DNA of 64,000 nt from an uncultured Prevotella sp. (GTDB taxonomy: Bacteria > Bacteroidota > Bacteroidia > Bacteroidales > Bacteroidaceae): assembly GCA_905236755.1 (NCBI GenBank), contig CAJOCR010000011.1, positions 21,696 to 85,695 on the forward strand. Direction: 5' to 3'. The notes beneath the pieces are model-generated. The model searched no databases. It worked only from the letters and a program-made list of their open reading frames with translations, and was not told the DNA's origin. Positions 18,151 through 27,081 of the stretch are shown here, in pieces; positions within the stretch are counted from its first letter, which is position 1; each line of letters opens with the position of its first letter. The position numbers and the translations under genes were made by a program.

Positions 18151-19134
18151 ATGAAGACATTTTTCAACGTAGAAGACCTTGGAGATTTAAATAAAGCCCT
18201 TGACGAGGCACAGGAAGTAAAAAAGAATAGGTTTAACTATCAGGAATTGGGTAAGAACAAAACCCTGTTGATGATATTCTTCAACAACTCATTGCGCACA
18301 CGTTTGAGTACGCAAAAGGCAGCCATGAACCTTGGTATGAACGTTATTGTGCTTGACGTGAATGCAGGAGCTTGGAAACTGGAAACAGAACGAGGAGTTA
18401 TCATGGATGGTGACAAGAGTGAACACCTTCTTGAAGCAATTCCTGTTATGGCAAGTTTCTGTGATGTCATTGGCGTAAGAAGTTTTGCTGGGCTCTCAGA
18501 CCGTGAATACGACTATGCCGAGACAATAGTAAACCTGTTTGTGAAATATAGCGGTCGTCCTGTCTTTGCTATGGAAACAGCCACCGTACACCCTTTGCAG
18601 GCATTTGCCGACCTTATCACCATTCAAGAGAAATGGGAAGAGATAAAGGCTTCAAATGCTCACAAGCGTCCAAAGGTAGTGCTCACCTGGGCACCTCATT
18701 GTCGTGCTTTGCCTCAGGCTGTTCCTAACAGTTTTGCTCAATGGATGAATGCTGCTGACGTGGATTTTGTTGTTACTCATCCAAAAGGTTACGAGCTTGA
18801 TCCTAAGTTTGTTGGTAATGCCGAAGTAGAATACAACCAGAAGAAAGCCCTTGAGGATGCCGACTTTGTGTATGCTAAGAACTGGAGTTGTCCTGGTGTT
18901 GACAACGCTGCCGACTATGGCAAGATTCTATCAAAGGACATGAGTTGGACTATAGACTCTGAGCACATGAGCTGGACTAACAACGGCTACTTTATGCATT
19001 GTCTGCCTGTACGTCGCGGACTTATTGTCACCGACGACGTTATAGAAAGTGAACATAGTCTCGTTATTCCAGAAGCAGCAAACAGAGAAATCTCTGCCGA
19101 AGTTGTCATCAAGCGCATCCTCGAAAAGTTATAA
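18151..19134 (+). CDS. argF': N-acyl-ornithine transcarbamylase, probably N-succinylornithine type
   Basis: 327 aa. The carbamoyl-phosphate loop reads NNSLRTRLSTQ (SLRT at 47-50, in place of the usual STRT), with TVHPLQAFADL and the C-terminal MHCLPVRRG. The lack of the ordinary OTCase ornithine signature and the Trp-rich insert (VDFVVTH, YAKNWSC) place it in the acetyl/succinyl-ornithine branch known from Xanthomonas and Bacteroides fragilis. In those enzymes the residue equivalent to position 90 sets specificity: Glu in the acetyl enzyme, Pro in the succinyl enzyme. Here GDKSEH puts a serine at 90, arguing against acetylornithine. It carbamoylates the acyl-ornithine; a deacylase elsewhere must then release citrulline. 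Confidence 0.9.
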   Translation: MKTFFNVEDLGDLNKALDEAQEVKKNRFNYQELGKNKTLLMIFFNNSLRTRLSTQKAAMNLGMNVIVLDVNAGAWKLETERGVIMDGDKSEHLLEAIPVMASFCDVIGVRSFAGLSDREYDYAETIVNLFVKYSGRPVFAMETATVHPLQAFADLITIQEKWEEIKASNAHKRPKVVLTWAPHCRALPQAVPNSFAQWMNAADVDFVVTHPKGYELDPKFVGNAEVEYNQKKALEDADFVYAKNWSCPGVDNAADYGKILSKDMSWTIDSEHMSWTNNGYFMHCLPVRRGLIVTDDVIESEHSLVIPEAANREISAEVVIKRILEKL

Positions 19135-19147
19135 AACTTAACATTAG

Positions 19148-19202
19148 CATTCCAAGAACATCCGATAGGAATCCTAAAGGAATCCTAAGAGCATCCTAAA
19201 GG
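19148..19202. repeat. 11-bp register array, five units
   Basis: Five contiguous 11-mers start at 19148, 19159, 19170, 19181 and 19192: CATTCCAAGAA, CATCCGATAGG, AATCCTAAAGG, AATCCTAAGAG, CATCCTAAAGG. It follows the transcarbamylase stop by 13 bp and belongs to the 11-bp array class. Confidence 0.75.
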
Positions 19203-19255
19203 ATAATATACTAACAAGTAAATCATTAGAATTTCAAAACGTAGGACAATATAAC

Positions 19256-19297
19256 AATAAACCTCGCAAAATGGAAATCCCTTTTGCGAGGTTTATT
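19256..19297. terminator. Bidirectional terminator
   Basis: A perfect 16-bp stem, AATAAACCTCGCAAAA with its reverse complement, and a 10-nt loop. It separates the arginine block from the minus-strand genes. The rest of the gap 19135-19437 holds only the 11-bp array and AT-rich sequence. Confidence 0.8.
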
Positions 19298-19437
19298 ATT
19301 TGTTAGAAATTCAAAACATTCTTATAGAACTTATTTTGTTAGATGAGTAAAATTGATTACACAAGATAATCCAAAATGGGGAAAGCCGCAAACTCTGCCT
19401 TCCCCAGATTGAATTTAATGATTTCTACAAGGATGAA

Positions 19438-19884
19438 TTACAAATCATTATTAGCAACTATATCCTGAGAAGATTTGCTATTAATAACAGGTTTAAATTC
19501 ATCTGCATCTCTATCATAAACAACAGAATTCCACAATTCGTTGAACTCTTGCTCTGTTATCATTTCAATATCAAACTTTTCTTTAAAATCTTTAAACGTT
19601 GCATTAGTATCCAGCCAAAAGCCACTGTTGTTGTCATCTGGCATTTTTACAATAACTCTGTTATTGACATCTAATCCTATCTCACGCCAAGACGTATCAT
19701 AATCTTCACGATTATCGTATTCTATATACCATTTTGCTACGTAAATTATTTTGTGATCAAAATCAGGATTAGCTCGTCCCATTCTATAGACTTTATCCAT
19801 CATTTTTCCCCATAAAGTTTTTTTCCGCTTGCGTATAGGAGCTTCTCCTCTAAATGGTTTTTTATTAAATTTAAAATATATCAT
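19438..19884 (-). CDS. Hypothetical protein
   Basis: 148 aa, not recognised. It has a basic N-terminus (KFNKKPFRGEAPIRKRKK), an aromatic middle (IIYVAKWYIEYDNREDYDTSWREIGLD) and an acidic C-terminal half with FDIEMITEQEFNELW. There is no signal peptide or membrane segment, so it is probably cytoplasmic. It starts 21 bp after a lipoprotein gene on the same strand and is the last gene before a terminator. The single-domain, acidic make-up would fit an immunity or accessory protein, but nothing in it proves that. Confidence 0.55.
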   Translation of the reverse strand: MIYFKFNKKPFRGEAPIRKRKKTLWGKMMDKVYRMGRANPDFDHKIIYVAKWYIEYDNREDYDTSWREIGLDVNNRVIVKMPDDNNSGFWLDTNATFKDFKEKFDIEMITEQEFNELWNSVVYDRDADEFKPVINSKSSQDIVANNDL

Positions 19885-19905
19885 ACTCTATAAAAAGGAT
19901 ACACT

Positions 19906-20409
19906 CTAATTAGACTTACTCTTTGCTCTTTTCGGCCTTATCAACACAAATCTCAAAGAATCTGTAAGAACACATTTATCGTTTTGCATAATAAAGTCAG
20001 AAGGCAAGACAAATAAAACTAAAGGTTCTTTGATTTCTTTAGATTTGTCTTTACGCTCATAGCGTAATCGTACAGATAACACACGATTCTTAATACGCAT
20101 ATTATTTTTATTATATGAATCAGTTCCAGAACATGGTATTGACTTCAAGAGCTTTATGTTATCATCACATATTTTCAGCTTTAAGGAATCGGGATTTATT
20201 ACATACTTCCCCTTTAAATCGAAAAGTAGGTAATGAGAACCATTGAAATACATACAACTTGTCTTAACTATGTTACTTTCTGATAAAGCAAAATCATAAC
20301 TAAATTTATTATTATCCAATGGAAGTGTTAGTCCCGAATCGCAAGATTGGATAAATAACATAATGATGACACAAAAGCCAAAACATTTAAATCTTCTTTT
20401 TTGTCTCAT
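19906..20409 (-). CDS. Small lipoprotein, paralogue of the next upstream gene
   Basis: 167 aa. The basic N-terminus and hydrophobic stretch end in LFIQSC, a lipobox with Cys23. The mature part is beta-rich with no recognised domain. It aligns by eye with the 152-aa lipoprotein at 20493-20951: YVINPDSLKLKI matches FVVNIDSLNITN, and PSDFIMQNDKCVLTDSL matches PSSFILCNGSPIINKSI. The two are therefore probably tandem duplicates that have diverged. Function unknown. Confidence 0.6.
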   Translation of the reverse strand: MRQKRRFKCFGFCVIIMLFIQSCDSGLTLPLDNNKFSYDFALSESNIVKTSCMYFNGSHYLLFDLKGKYVINPDSLKLKICDDNIKLLKSIPCSGTDSYNKNNMRIKNRVLSVRLRYERKDKSKEIKEPLVLFVLPSDFIMQNDKCVLTDSLRFVLIRPKRAKSKSN

Positions 20410-20492
20410 ATTAAAGTATAATTAGATTACTAATGTATAACTCGTAGTATAAAGCGCCCTCCATATACTCATTCTAAACATCTGCAACAGCT

Positions 20493-20951
20493 TTATTTTG
20501 AAATCAAAATAGATTTATTTATAATTGGACTTCCGTTACACAAAATAAACGAAGATGGCTTAAATACCACTATACTTTTTTGAGCATACTTAATTGGGTA
20601 TTTATTGTTTATAACAAGAGTAATCGTGTCTTTACCATGAATATTAATTGTCCTTTTAGTATCCCCCAATATCTTGTTTTTATAAAGGATGCTAACATTA
20701 CTTTTTTCGTTAGAAGTATGACCATTTGTGATATTTAATGAGTCTATATTGACAACAAAATCACCAATAAAATTAAATTTAATACAATCATTTGTTAGCG
20801 TTGTTCCTGTTATATTTACTACACCACAATCCGCAGAGATAGAATAATTAGGAACACCATTAACAAGAAGAACAGAAGGAGTATCGCATGCCATCATACT
20901 GATAACAATTATAAATACTCCTAATATTTTACTGTACCGTTTTGCTTTCAT
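20493..20951 (-). CDS. Small lipoprotein, paralogue of the downstream gene
   Basis: 152 aa with signal peptide and lipobox SMMAC (Cys22). The mature protein is beta-strand rich (VVNITGTTLTNDCIKFNF, TITLVINNKYPIKY) and shares its layout with the 167-aa lipoprotein at 19906-20409. It begins 32 bp downstream of the TolB-like gene and could be transcribed with it. Not recognised as a named family. Confidence 0.6.
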   Translation of the reverse strand: MKAKRYSKILGVFIIVISMMACDTPSVLLVNGVPNYSISADCGVVNITGTTLTNDCIKFNFIGDFVVNIDSLNITNGHTSNEKSNVSILYKNKILGDTKRTINIHGKDTITLVINNKYPIKYAQKSIVVFKPSSFILCNGSPIINKSILISK

Positions 20952-20983
20952 ACCTCCTAAAGAATTATATTTTTATACACGCC

Positions 20984-22468
20984 CTATTTTCTAACCCTTA
21001 CTTTTTCACGCTCTCCATCCCATAGTTGATTATGGGCTTCTTGTGCATCGAAATGAACTTTGGTCTTTGTGAAGTCGGGAACATTATAGGCATCAAAGAG
21101 GTCGTGATAGAATTTCCAAGGGTTACGCTGAGGAAGAAGGAAAGGCTTTGTGGCATTTCCCTTGTCGTCAACACATGATAGATAGAGGCGGGTGTACATT
21201 CCATCTTCACGCTTTGATGAGAACACAAACCAACGGCTGTTGCTCGACCAGTTATGATAGCTCTCGGATGTGCTACTGTTAACGGCTGCAAGTGCCCATG
21301 TTTTGCGAGTGTGCAAGTCGAGCATCCATAGGTCGGCATCGGGCTGTGCTACTGGGAAATTGCTTCTGCTGCAACGACTATACATAAGCCAGCGCCCATC
21401 ATAGGAAGGACGAGCAAGAACATAGCTCATGTTATTCTGTGGTCCATTAAGCAAAGTGTCAGTCTGCTCACCAAACAAGCCAGTCTTAGCATCAAAAGGA
21501 ATAGCCACAATAGAGCATTTAACCTTTAGATAGTCGTTAGGCATTATACATGCCTTTGATGTGCTATAATAAAGAGTTTTGCCGTCTGCCGAGAAAGCAG
21601 GAAAGATAGGCAACGACTCTGGATTATTCAATCGTTTATCGAGAATAACCTTATTTGTTTTTGTATCATATACAAAGATGCTGCTGAAATTGTGAAAAAC
21701 CTCTATAGGCTGATGCTTTCCCACAAAGAAGCTCTGGCGCACATCATTAGCCGAATAAGCAACATAACGCCCGTCGGGGTGCCAATAGGCATAGCTTCCT
21801 GCAGCACGTGTAGAATCTGTCTTTGTGTCTATCCAACGCTGCTTACCATCCTTCATGATAAGTGTTCCACCATGATCCTGACCACGCATCTGCATGGTGA
21901 GTTCCTTTGGATTGGTTCTGTTTGCCGTGTGACAGTTGATACAGTTTCCCGGAACAGCACTCTCACGAATAATGCAGAATTCATCGAAGTTACTAAGGTT
22001 GCGTTGATAGATGCCCAGATCGCCACCCACCTCATACCCAGGTGGAATGCGTCGGTAGGTAAGTCCCCAGTCGTCAAGACTGTATCTGCTCACAAAGATC
22101 TTAAAGTCGCGATATTGTTTCCAACTGCCATTCTCCTTTGTGCGCACAGAAAGAGTTATATATCCACCCTTATTCTGTTCTGTTAGCTGATGCCATTCAT
22201 CAATATCAAAGTCAGCCCAATCGCCTTGAGCATTTATCTCGCCAGCCTTACTACCCTTTGCTATAACATCAACAGCCTCAACATCACCACGCATATTGAA
22301 GTTGAGCGGAGCAATACCCACAGGAACAGTCACCCCAATATAATCAGGGAATATCGCAGGAAGCTTGTCAACATTAGTAATATCTGTTGGAGTCTCCTTA
22401 CATGAAGAAGCCACCAGCAATACAACAAGCAATAAAACCGTCTTTATATCTTTCATCACGTTTCTCAT
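20984..22468 (-). CDS. TolB-like propeller lipoprotein with CxxCH motif
   Basis: 494 aa. The N-terminal hydrophobic segment ends in VASSC (Cys23), a lipobox. Residues 170-185 contain AVPGNCINCHTANRT, a CxxCH haem-attachment-like motif at 176-180. From about 225 there are PD40/TolB propeller blades (AYWHPDGRYVAYSANDVRQ, FPAFSADGKTLYYSTS, ARPSYDGRWLMYSRC, NWSSNSRWFVFSSKR). Homologues are sometimes labelled cytochrome c biosynthesis protein. It is probably an outer-membrane or periplasmic lipoprotein. Whether haem is bound depends on a maturation system not seen in the window. It lies 54 bp after the DUF6057-like gene. Confidence 0.75.
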   Translation of the reverse strand: MRNVMKDIKTVLLLVVLLVASSCKETPTDITNVDKLPAIFPDYIGVTVPVGIAPLNFNMRGDVEAVDVIAKGSKAGEINAQGDWADFDIDEWHQLTEQNKGGYITLSVRTKENGSWKQYRDFKIFVSRYSLDDWGLTYRRIPPGYEVGGDLGIYQRNLSNFDEFCIIRESAVPGNCINCHTANRTNPKELTMQMRGQDHGGTLIMKDGKQRWIDTKTDSTRAAGSYAYWHPDGRYVAYSANDVRQSFFVGKHQPIEVFHNFSSIFVYDTKTNKVILDKRLNNPESLPIFPAFSADGKTLYYSTSKACIMPNDYLKVKCSIVAIPFDAKTGLFGEQTDTLLNGPQNNMSYVLARPSYDGRWLMYSRCSRSNFPVAQPDADLWMLDLHTRKTWALAAVNSSTSESYHNWSSNSRWFVFSSKREDGMYTRLYLSCVDDKGNATKPFLLPQRNPWKFYHDLFDAYNVPDFTKTKVHFDAQEAHNQLWDGEREKVRVRK

Positions 22469-22482
22469 ATCTTGTAGGATAA

Positions 22483-22515
22483 ATCCTCTATATTCCGTCT
22501 ATAATCCGTCTATAT
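22483..22515. repeat. Short 10-11 bp repeat upstream of the TolB-like gene
   Basis: ATCCTCTATAT, TCCGTCTATAA and TCCGTCTATAT follow one another with TCC at 22484, 22494 and 22505. It is a minor relative of the 11-bp arrays. Confidence 0.45.
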
Positions 22516-22522
22516 CGATTGT

Positions 22523-24139
22523 TTATTGATTTTGATTAGCTGCCATCATTCTTTGGGCATAATTTCCGTATGCCGTTCCATAGGCTTCGCCTTGTGACTT
22601 TATGTAGGTGATAGCATCCTGATAGCCCATAGGCATAACTGTATATCCGCCATAGCTTTCAACAAAGCGCAGATAGTTCATAAACCCTTGCATATCGCCT
22701 TTGAGAAGCATTCCGCCCATAAAATAGTCAAGAGCCATCTTGTTTGCCGTGTTATCAGCAAAAAGCTGACCTATCATCTTCTCTATATCGGGATAGCTGA
22801 ACAGATATTCCTGCTTAAAATGAAAACGGCGCATACGCCCCCACTCTGCATGAGCATTTATCATGGCTTCTTTTCCAAGATATTTCTCAGCCTCAAGAGC
22901 CCATGAGCGATAGAACAAAGTCTGCTTTAACAAATCAATCTGTTTCTGAGCCACAGCATACTTGCCATTCACGATATGACATTCGGCAATGCGCTGGGTG
23001 AAACGACCACTCTTTCTGCGATTGAGTATTGACTCCTGAAGGTCGGAGAAATAACGTAGACATGAGTTTACCATACCCAGACGAAAGAAAGCCTCAGCAG
23101 AACCAATATTACTTATGTTGTCACGAACAGAAGGAAGAATCAAAGCCGACTCGCCACTCTGATAGAAACTAAACATTCGTTCTGCCAACTGGCGGCGCAT
23201 AGCCAAAGACAGGTTTACATAGCAGCTGCTAACAGCATTCTTCACCTGATAATCCTCTGCCCGCTGAATAACATCATCCCAACGACTCTGACGAACAAGC
23301 ATATCAAGTTTCAAAGTCTCGCACATATCCTTGTCATAATGCTTTGCATCATCAACAAATCCAAGTGCAACAGCAGCCAAAGCAATAACAGGCAAGGCTA
23401 TATTCTTTCTCTTTATTCTGAAAACAAAAGGAAGGACAACAATAACCACAGGAATAACAAACTGCAACAGATGCCACACACAAGGCACACGATAGTAGTT
23501 AATGCCAAGCATAACCTCACCAACAGGAATCTGTGGCAATATATATATGCAAGCATATTGCAAGGAAAGCAAATATGCAGCAAGTAAAATATATACTTTC
23601 CATTTGTTTGCAGAGAAAGCTCTAAGCACAAGATACACCCATGCCATTGGACCTGCAAGCCAATACATAACAGGCAAAATGAGAATATCAAGCACCCATT
23701 TTCTACACCCTTTCATCAAGCCAGCAACACTAGTTGCAAGAAGCAAAGAAACGGTGTAAGACAACAGAACTTCCTTATCGCCCATGTGCCACAGTAGCAA
23801 AGCTACAGGAAAAAGTGATGTCAACTGAGGAACTAATGTCTTTCTATCGGGCAACTGATATAATATAGTTCTTTGAAGAGCAACAAAGAGCAAAGCAAGC
23901 ACCAGAGCACCAGTCCACGCATAATAATAAAACTGAACAAGAAATTCACCTATCCAGTCTGCCAATCCACCAGGAAGTACAACACGCTGAACAAAATAAT
24001 CCCATGAAAACAAGAACAGTTGGTTCTGCTCATGATAATTAAGATATTCAGGATGAAGAACACCCCAAAACAAAAAGATAAAAACTCCAAATAGAATACT
24101 AATAGATTTGTTTAAGTATTTGTTGAGTATTGTTTTCAT
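22523..24139 (-). CDS. DUF6057-like polytopic membrane protein
   Basis: 538 aa. The N-terminal half (about residues 10-265) has eight or nine hydrophobic segments; the C-terminal half is soluble and helical, with repeat-like pairs (SRWDDVIQRAEDYQ, SAEAFFRLGMVNSCLRYFSDL, NGKYAVAQKQIDLLKQT) suggesting TPR-type helices. This matches the Bacteroidota DUF6057 proteins, of unknown function. Its gene lies between the NigD-like and TolB-like lipoprotein genes, which suggests a shared envelope complex; that is inference from position. Confidence 0.65.
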   Translation of the reverse strand: MKTILNKYLNKSISILFGVFIFLFWGVLHPEYLNYHEQNQLFLFSWDYFVQRVVLPGGLADWIGEFLVQFYYYAWTGALVLALLFVALQRTILYQLPDRKTLVPQLTSLFPVALLLWHMGDKEVLLSYTVSLLLATSVAGLMKGCRKWVLDILILPVMYWLAGPMAWVYLVLRAFSANKWKVYILLAAYLLSLQYACIYILPQIPVGEVMLGINYYRVPCVWHLLQFVIPVVIVVLPFVFRIKRKNIALPVIALAAVALGFVDDAKHYDKDMCETLKLDMLVRQSRWDDVIQRAEDYQVKNAVSSCYVNLSLAMRRQLAERMFSFYQSGESALILPSVRDNISNIGSAEAFFRLGMVNSCLRYFSDLQESILNRRKSGRFTQRIAECHIVNGKYAVAQKQIDLLKQTLFYRSWALEAEKYLGKEAMINAHAEWGRMRRFHFKQEYLFSYPDIEKMIGQLFADNTANKMALDYFMGGMLLKGDMQGFMNYLRFVESYGGYTVMPMGYQDAITYIKSQGEAYGTAYGNYAQRMMAANQNQ

Positions 24140-24181
24140 TGGTACTTATCTCTTATTTGAAATAAATAGATCCTCCATTCA

Positions 24182-24850
24182 TTATTTTATTTCTAAATCT
24201 CTGGTTATCCACCCCTTATCATAGGTGTTCACACTAAGATGAATGGTTGTTCCCAAGGAAAAATCATTCAATGGCACACTTATATAGCCATAACTGGTAT
24301 AGTATTCTGGAACACCATTCTGCTTATGAACAACCTTTATATAAGGATTACGTGAATCATTTGAATTGTTCACATCAGGGTCGTAAACAACAGATAATGT
24401 TTGAATATTATCATTACCATCCTCAACACCTGTCTTTATACCAAAATAAAGATTAAGATATTTCCGATTTTTACTTATCCATGCACTTTTCAGGAAAAGA
24501 GGATCAGTAGAGATTTCATCAGTACCCTTCAGCTTATGAATCTTAACTACAGGTATCTGAACAATAGAATACACCTCGGTAGTGCGGTCGTCGTTAACCT
24601 TATTATAATACAATAGCGAACGATAAACGCTATCAGGAGTAGAAGCCCACTCCTTAAACACATGAGGAGAGAAAAGAAGCATATCACCATCATCTGTACG
24701 AGCAGAAACAAGTTCCTTTGATGCAGATGTATTAGCCTCTACAAAATCGGCCTGCAAATAAGAATACTGTCCATCACCCGACTCATAACTATCGTTCTTA
24801 CATGCGCTAAGCATTAAAAGAGCCGTTACAAAGATAATGATATGCTTCAT
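24182..24850 (-). CDS. NigD-like lipoprotein
   Basis: 222 aa. Lipobox LSAC (Cys17) follows a short hydrophobic signal. The first half (YSYLQADFVEANTSASKELVSARTDDGDMLLFSP) has the order of the NigD N-terminal OB-like domain, and the second half (AWISKNRKYLNLYFGI, IHLSVNTYDKGW) is beta-rich like the NigD C-terminal domain. NigD-like proteins are abundant surface or periplasmic lipoproteins of Bacteroidota; the link of the name to nigrescin bacteriocin operons does not fix a function. It is first of three consecutive envelope genes reading leftwards. Confidence 0.65.
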   Translation of the reverse strand: MKHIIIFVTALLMLSACKNDSYESGDGQYSYLQADFVEANTSASKELVSARTDDGDMLLFSPHVFKEWASTPDSVYRSLLYYNKVNDDRTTEVYSIVQIPVVKIHKLKGTDEISTDPLFLKSAWISKNRKYLNLYFGIKTGVEDGNDNIQTLSVVYDPDVNNSNDSRNPYIKVVHKQNGVPEYYTSYGYISVPLNDFSLGTTIHLSVNTYDKGWITRDLEIK

Positions 24851-24890
24851 AATAATATTTTATTTTATCTTCTGAGCAAACGAAGCTTGC

Positions 24891-26039
24891 CTATAATGTC
24901 TTCATTTTATTGATTGCAGGATTAGCATACATCGTAAGAATACGCTCACGAAGGAAAGCCTCATCCTTGTTCTCAAGGTCTATCTTAGCCAACTGTCCAG
25001 CAATATACTTATCAAAGACGGCCTTATCCTCAGCTGTATATTTATCAGCATGAGCCGTATTGCCATTCAGTTCGTCTAAAGCAATATAGTTACTTGGATA
25101 GAGACGGTAGTTCTTATGTATCTGCAAGTCAATATGCTCAGCCACAACTCTGTAGATATCAGCCTTTGGCATATCGGCAGGAAGAGAACGCAAGAAATCG
25201 TCAATACAAGCAGCACAATGATAGTGAACATGCCCCTTGTAGCCCATGATACCAGTTTGCATACTTACAACATCATCGTTAGGACCTTTTTTCCATCCCT
25301 CGATATCACGTTTCTGTTGGAACTCCTTAGCCTTGAGATAGTCACATGGGTCATACTCATAGCTAATAGATGTAGGAACAATATGCAATTCAAGCAAACG
25401 GTCGATAATGCTTCCCTCGCCTCCCATGGTCATCATCTTGAGAATAGCCTCCTGAGTGCGGTCGTCGCTATCTTTAGAACGCCCCTCACGCTGAGCTATC
25501 CAAAGATGTTCTTTCTTTTCCTTTATTGCAAAATGCATATAGTCAGAAAGAAGTTTTGATGCTGCCAGCATCTGACGCATTGGTAAGCCACGCTGCACTA
25601 TAAAAGCCTTGTTCACACGTACAAGATCCTTCACCCAGGGTAAAGAGAGAAGATTATCACCAATAGCTATCTCACAAGTAGTGGCAAACCCATTGTCAAC
25701 AAGCAACACATCAAGCAATCCTGAATCCATCACAATATCACGGTGATTGCTAATGAAGGTGTAACAGCCCTGACGGTCAAGCTCCTCGTCTTGCAGTTCA
25801 AAACCAGTAGAAGCCTTCAGCATAAGCTTCTTTATAAAATCATACACAAAGGCCTTCTGAAATTCCAGATTAGTCTTACATGTCTTCAGCTTTCCTGCTA
25901 TAGCCTCAAGAGGCACACCAGGAAAAAGGAACGCAAGAACTTTCTTGAACTGTTCATTCTGCAACAAACGGTCATACACCTCTGGCAACTCTTCAGGTCC
26001 CCAAGGTTTTATCTCATTGAATTTCTCTGGAACTATCAT
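24891..26039 (-). CDS. PlsC-like glycerophospholipid acyltransferase
   Basis: About 382 aa from the preferred ATG at 26039 (MIVPEKFNEIKPWG), 28 bp after the ddl stop. An in-frame ATG at 26087 would overlap ddl and add 16 residues with no obvious domain. The acyltransferase motif I, NHRDIVMDSG, supplies the catalytic His-Asp pair, with QREGRSKDSDD as a motif-III-like acid/arginine patch. It probably transfers an acyl group in phospholipid or lipid A-type envelope synthesis. It ends the run PASTA-rluD-ddl-acyltransferase. Confidence 0.75.
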   Translation of the reverse strand: MIVPEKFNEIKPWGPEELPEVYDRLLQNEQFKKVLAFLFPGVPLEAIAGKLKTCKTNLEFQKAFVYDFIKKLMLKASTGFELQDEELDRQGCYTFISNHRDIVMDSGLLDVLLVDNGFATTCEIAIGDNLLSLPWVKDLVRVNKAFIVQRGLPMRQMLAASKLLSDYMHFAIKEKKEHLWIAQREGRSKDSDDRTQEAILKMMTMGGEGSIIDRLLELHIVPTSISYEYDPCDYLKAKEFQQKRDIEGWKKGPNDDVVSMQTGIMGYKGHVHYHCAACIDDFLRSLPADMPKADIYRVVAEHIDLQIHKNYRLYPSNYIALDELNGNTAHADKYTAEDKAVFDKYIAGQLAKIDLENKDEAFLRERILTMYANPAINKMKTL

Positions 26040-26067
26040 ATTATCTGCTCTTAATGTTATGATACTA

Positions 26068-27060
26068 TTAGAACTGGTTCTCAACAATCTCGCTCAACAC
26101 ATCCTTGATATCAAGACCTGCTGCACGAACCTGCTGAGGGATAAAGCTTGTTGCTGTCATACCAGGTGTGGTATTTATCTCAAGCATATTCACCTTATCC
26201 TTGCCATCCTTATCCTTAGAGATGATATAATCAATACGAATAATGCCGTTAGCATGCAGAATATCATAGATGCGACTTGTTGTCTTAGCCACCTCCTCGG
26301 CTGTCTCTGGCGCCAAACGAGCAGGAGTGATTTCCTTCACCTGACCATTGTACTTGGCATTATAATCAAAGAACTCATTTTCAGTAACCACCTCAGTAGC
26401 TGGCAACACAACACTCTTCTCGCGTGTTTTATAAACGCCCTGACTAATCTCAGTACCATCAAGGAAGCCCTCTATCATAACCTCGTCAGCCTCCATGAAA
26501 GCAACACGAAGAGCAGGTGCCAACTGATCGGCATTCTTCACCTTGCTAACACCAAAACTTGAGCCATCGGCTGCAGGTTTTACGAAAACAGGCATACCAA
26601 GACGCTTCTCTATCTCTTCTTCATCATAAGCCTCACCACGGCGAAGCAATATGCTGTCGGCAACATTAATGCCAAAGCCACGCAGATAATTATTCAAAAC
26701 ATACTTATCAAAGGTCATAGCCTCAACAAGTACACCACTTGTAGAATAAGGCATATTGATAAGATCGAAATAACCCTGCATAGTACCGTTCTCACCTGGC
26801 TGACCGTGGATAGTGATATACGCATAGTCAAAATAAACATGCTTACCATCAAGCATAAAAGAGAAATCGTTCTTATCTATTTGTGCTATATTGCCATCCT
26901 GTAAATCGACATGCCAGTCGGTTCCTTTCACATCAACAAGATAGATGTTGTAACGTTCTTTGTCGAAGAAAGAATAAAGTCCCTGACCTGAACGCAGAGA
27001 CACATCATGTTCAGATGAATCGCCACCACAAACAATGGCAATGTTTCTTTTTGTTTCCAT
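26068..27060 (-). CDS. ddl: D-alanine-D-alanine ligase
   Basis: 330 aa, an ATP-grasp ligase. The N-terminus has IVCGGDSSEHDVSLRSG, the Ddl D-Ala site with the SEHxVS motif. Later come VFVKPAADGSSFGVSKV (ATP-grasp lysine), VMIEGFLDGTE and the metal-binding tail MLEINTTPGMTATSFIPQQ. It makes the D-Ala-D-Ala dipeptide for peptidoglycan, used by the MurF encoded at 48 kb. It lies 21 bp downstream of rluD. Confidence 0.96.
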   Translation of the reverse strand: METKRNIAIVCGGDSSEHDVSLRSGQGLYSFFDKERYNIYLVDVKGTDWHVDLQDGNIAQIDKNDFSFMLDGKHVYFDYAYITIHGQPGENGTMQGYFDLINMPYSTSGVLVEAMTFDKYVLNNYLRGFGINVADSILLRRGEAYDEEEIEKRLGMPVFVKPAADGSSFGVSKVKNADQLAPALRVAFMEADEVMIEGFLDGTEISQGVYKTREKSVVLPATEVVTENEFFDYNAKYNGQVKEITPARLAPETAEEVAKTTSRIYDILHANGIIRIDYIISKDKDGKDKVNMLEINTTPGMTATSFIPQQVRAAGLDIKDVLSEIVENQF

Positions 27061-27081
27061 TTTTTATATGTATCTTTTTTT

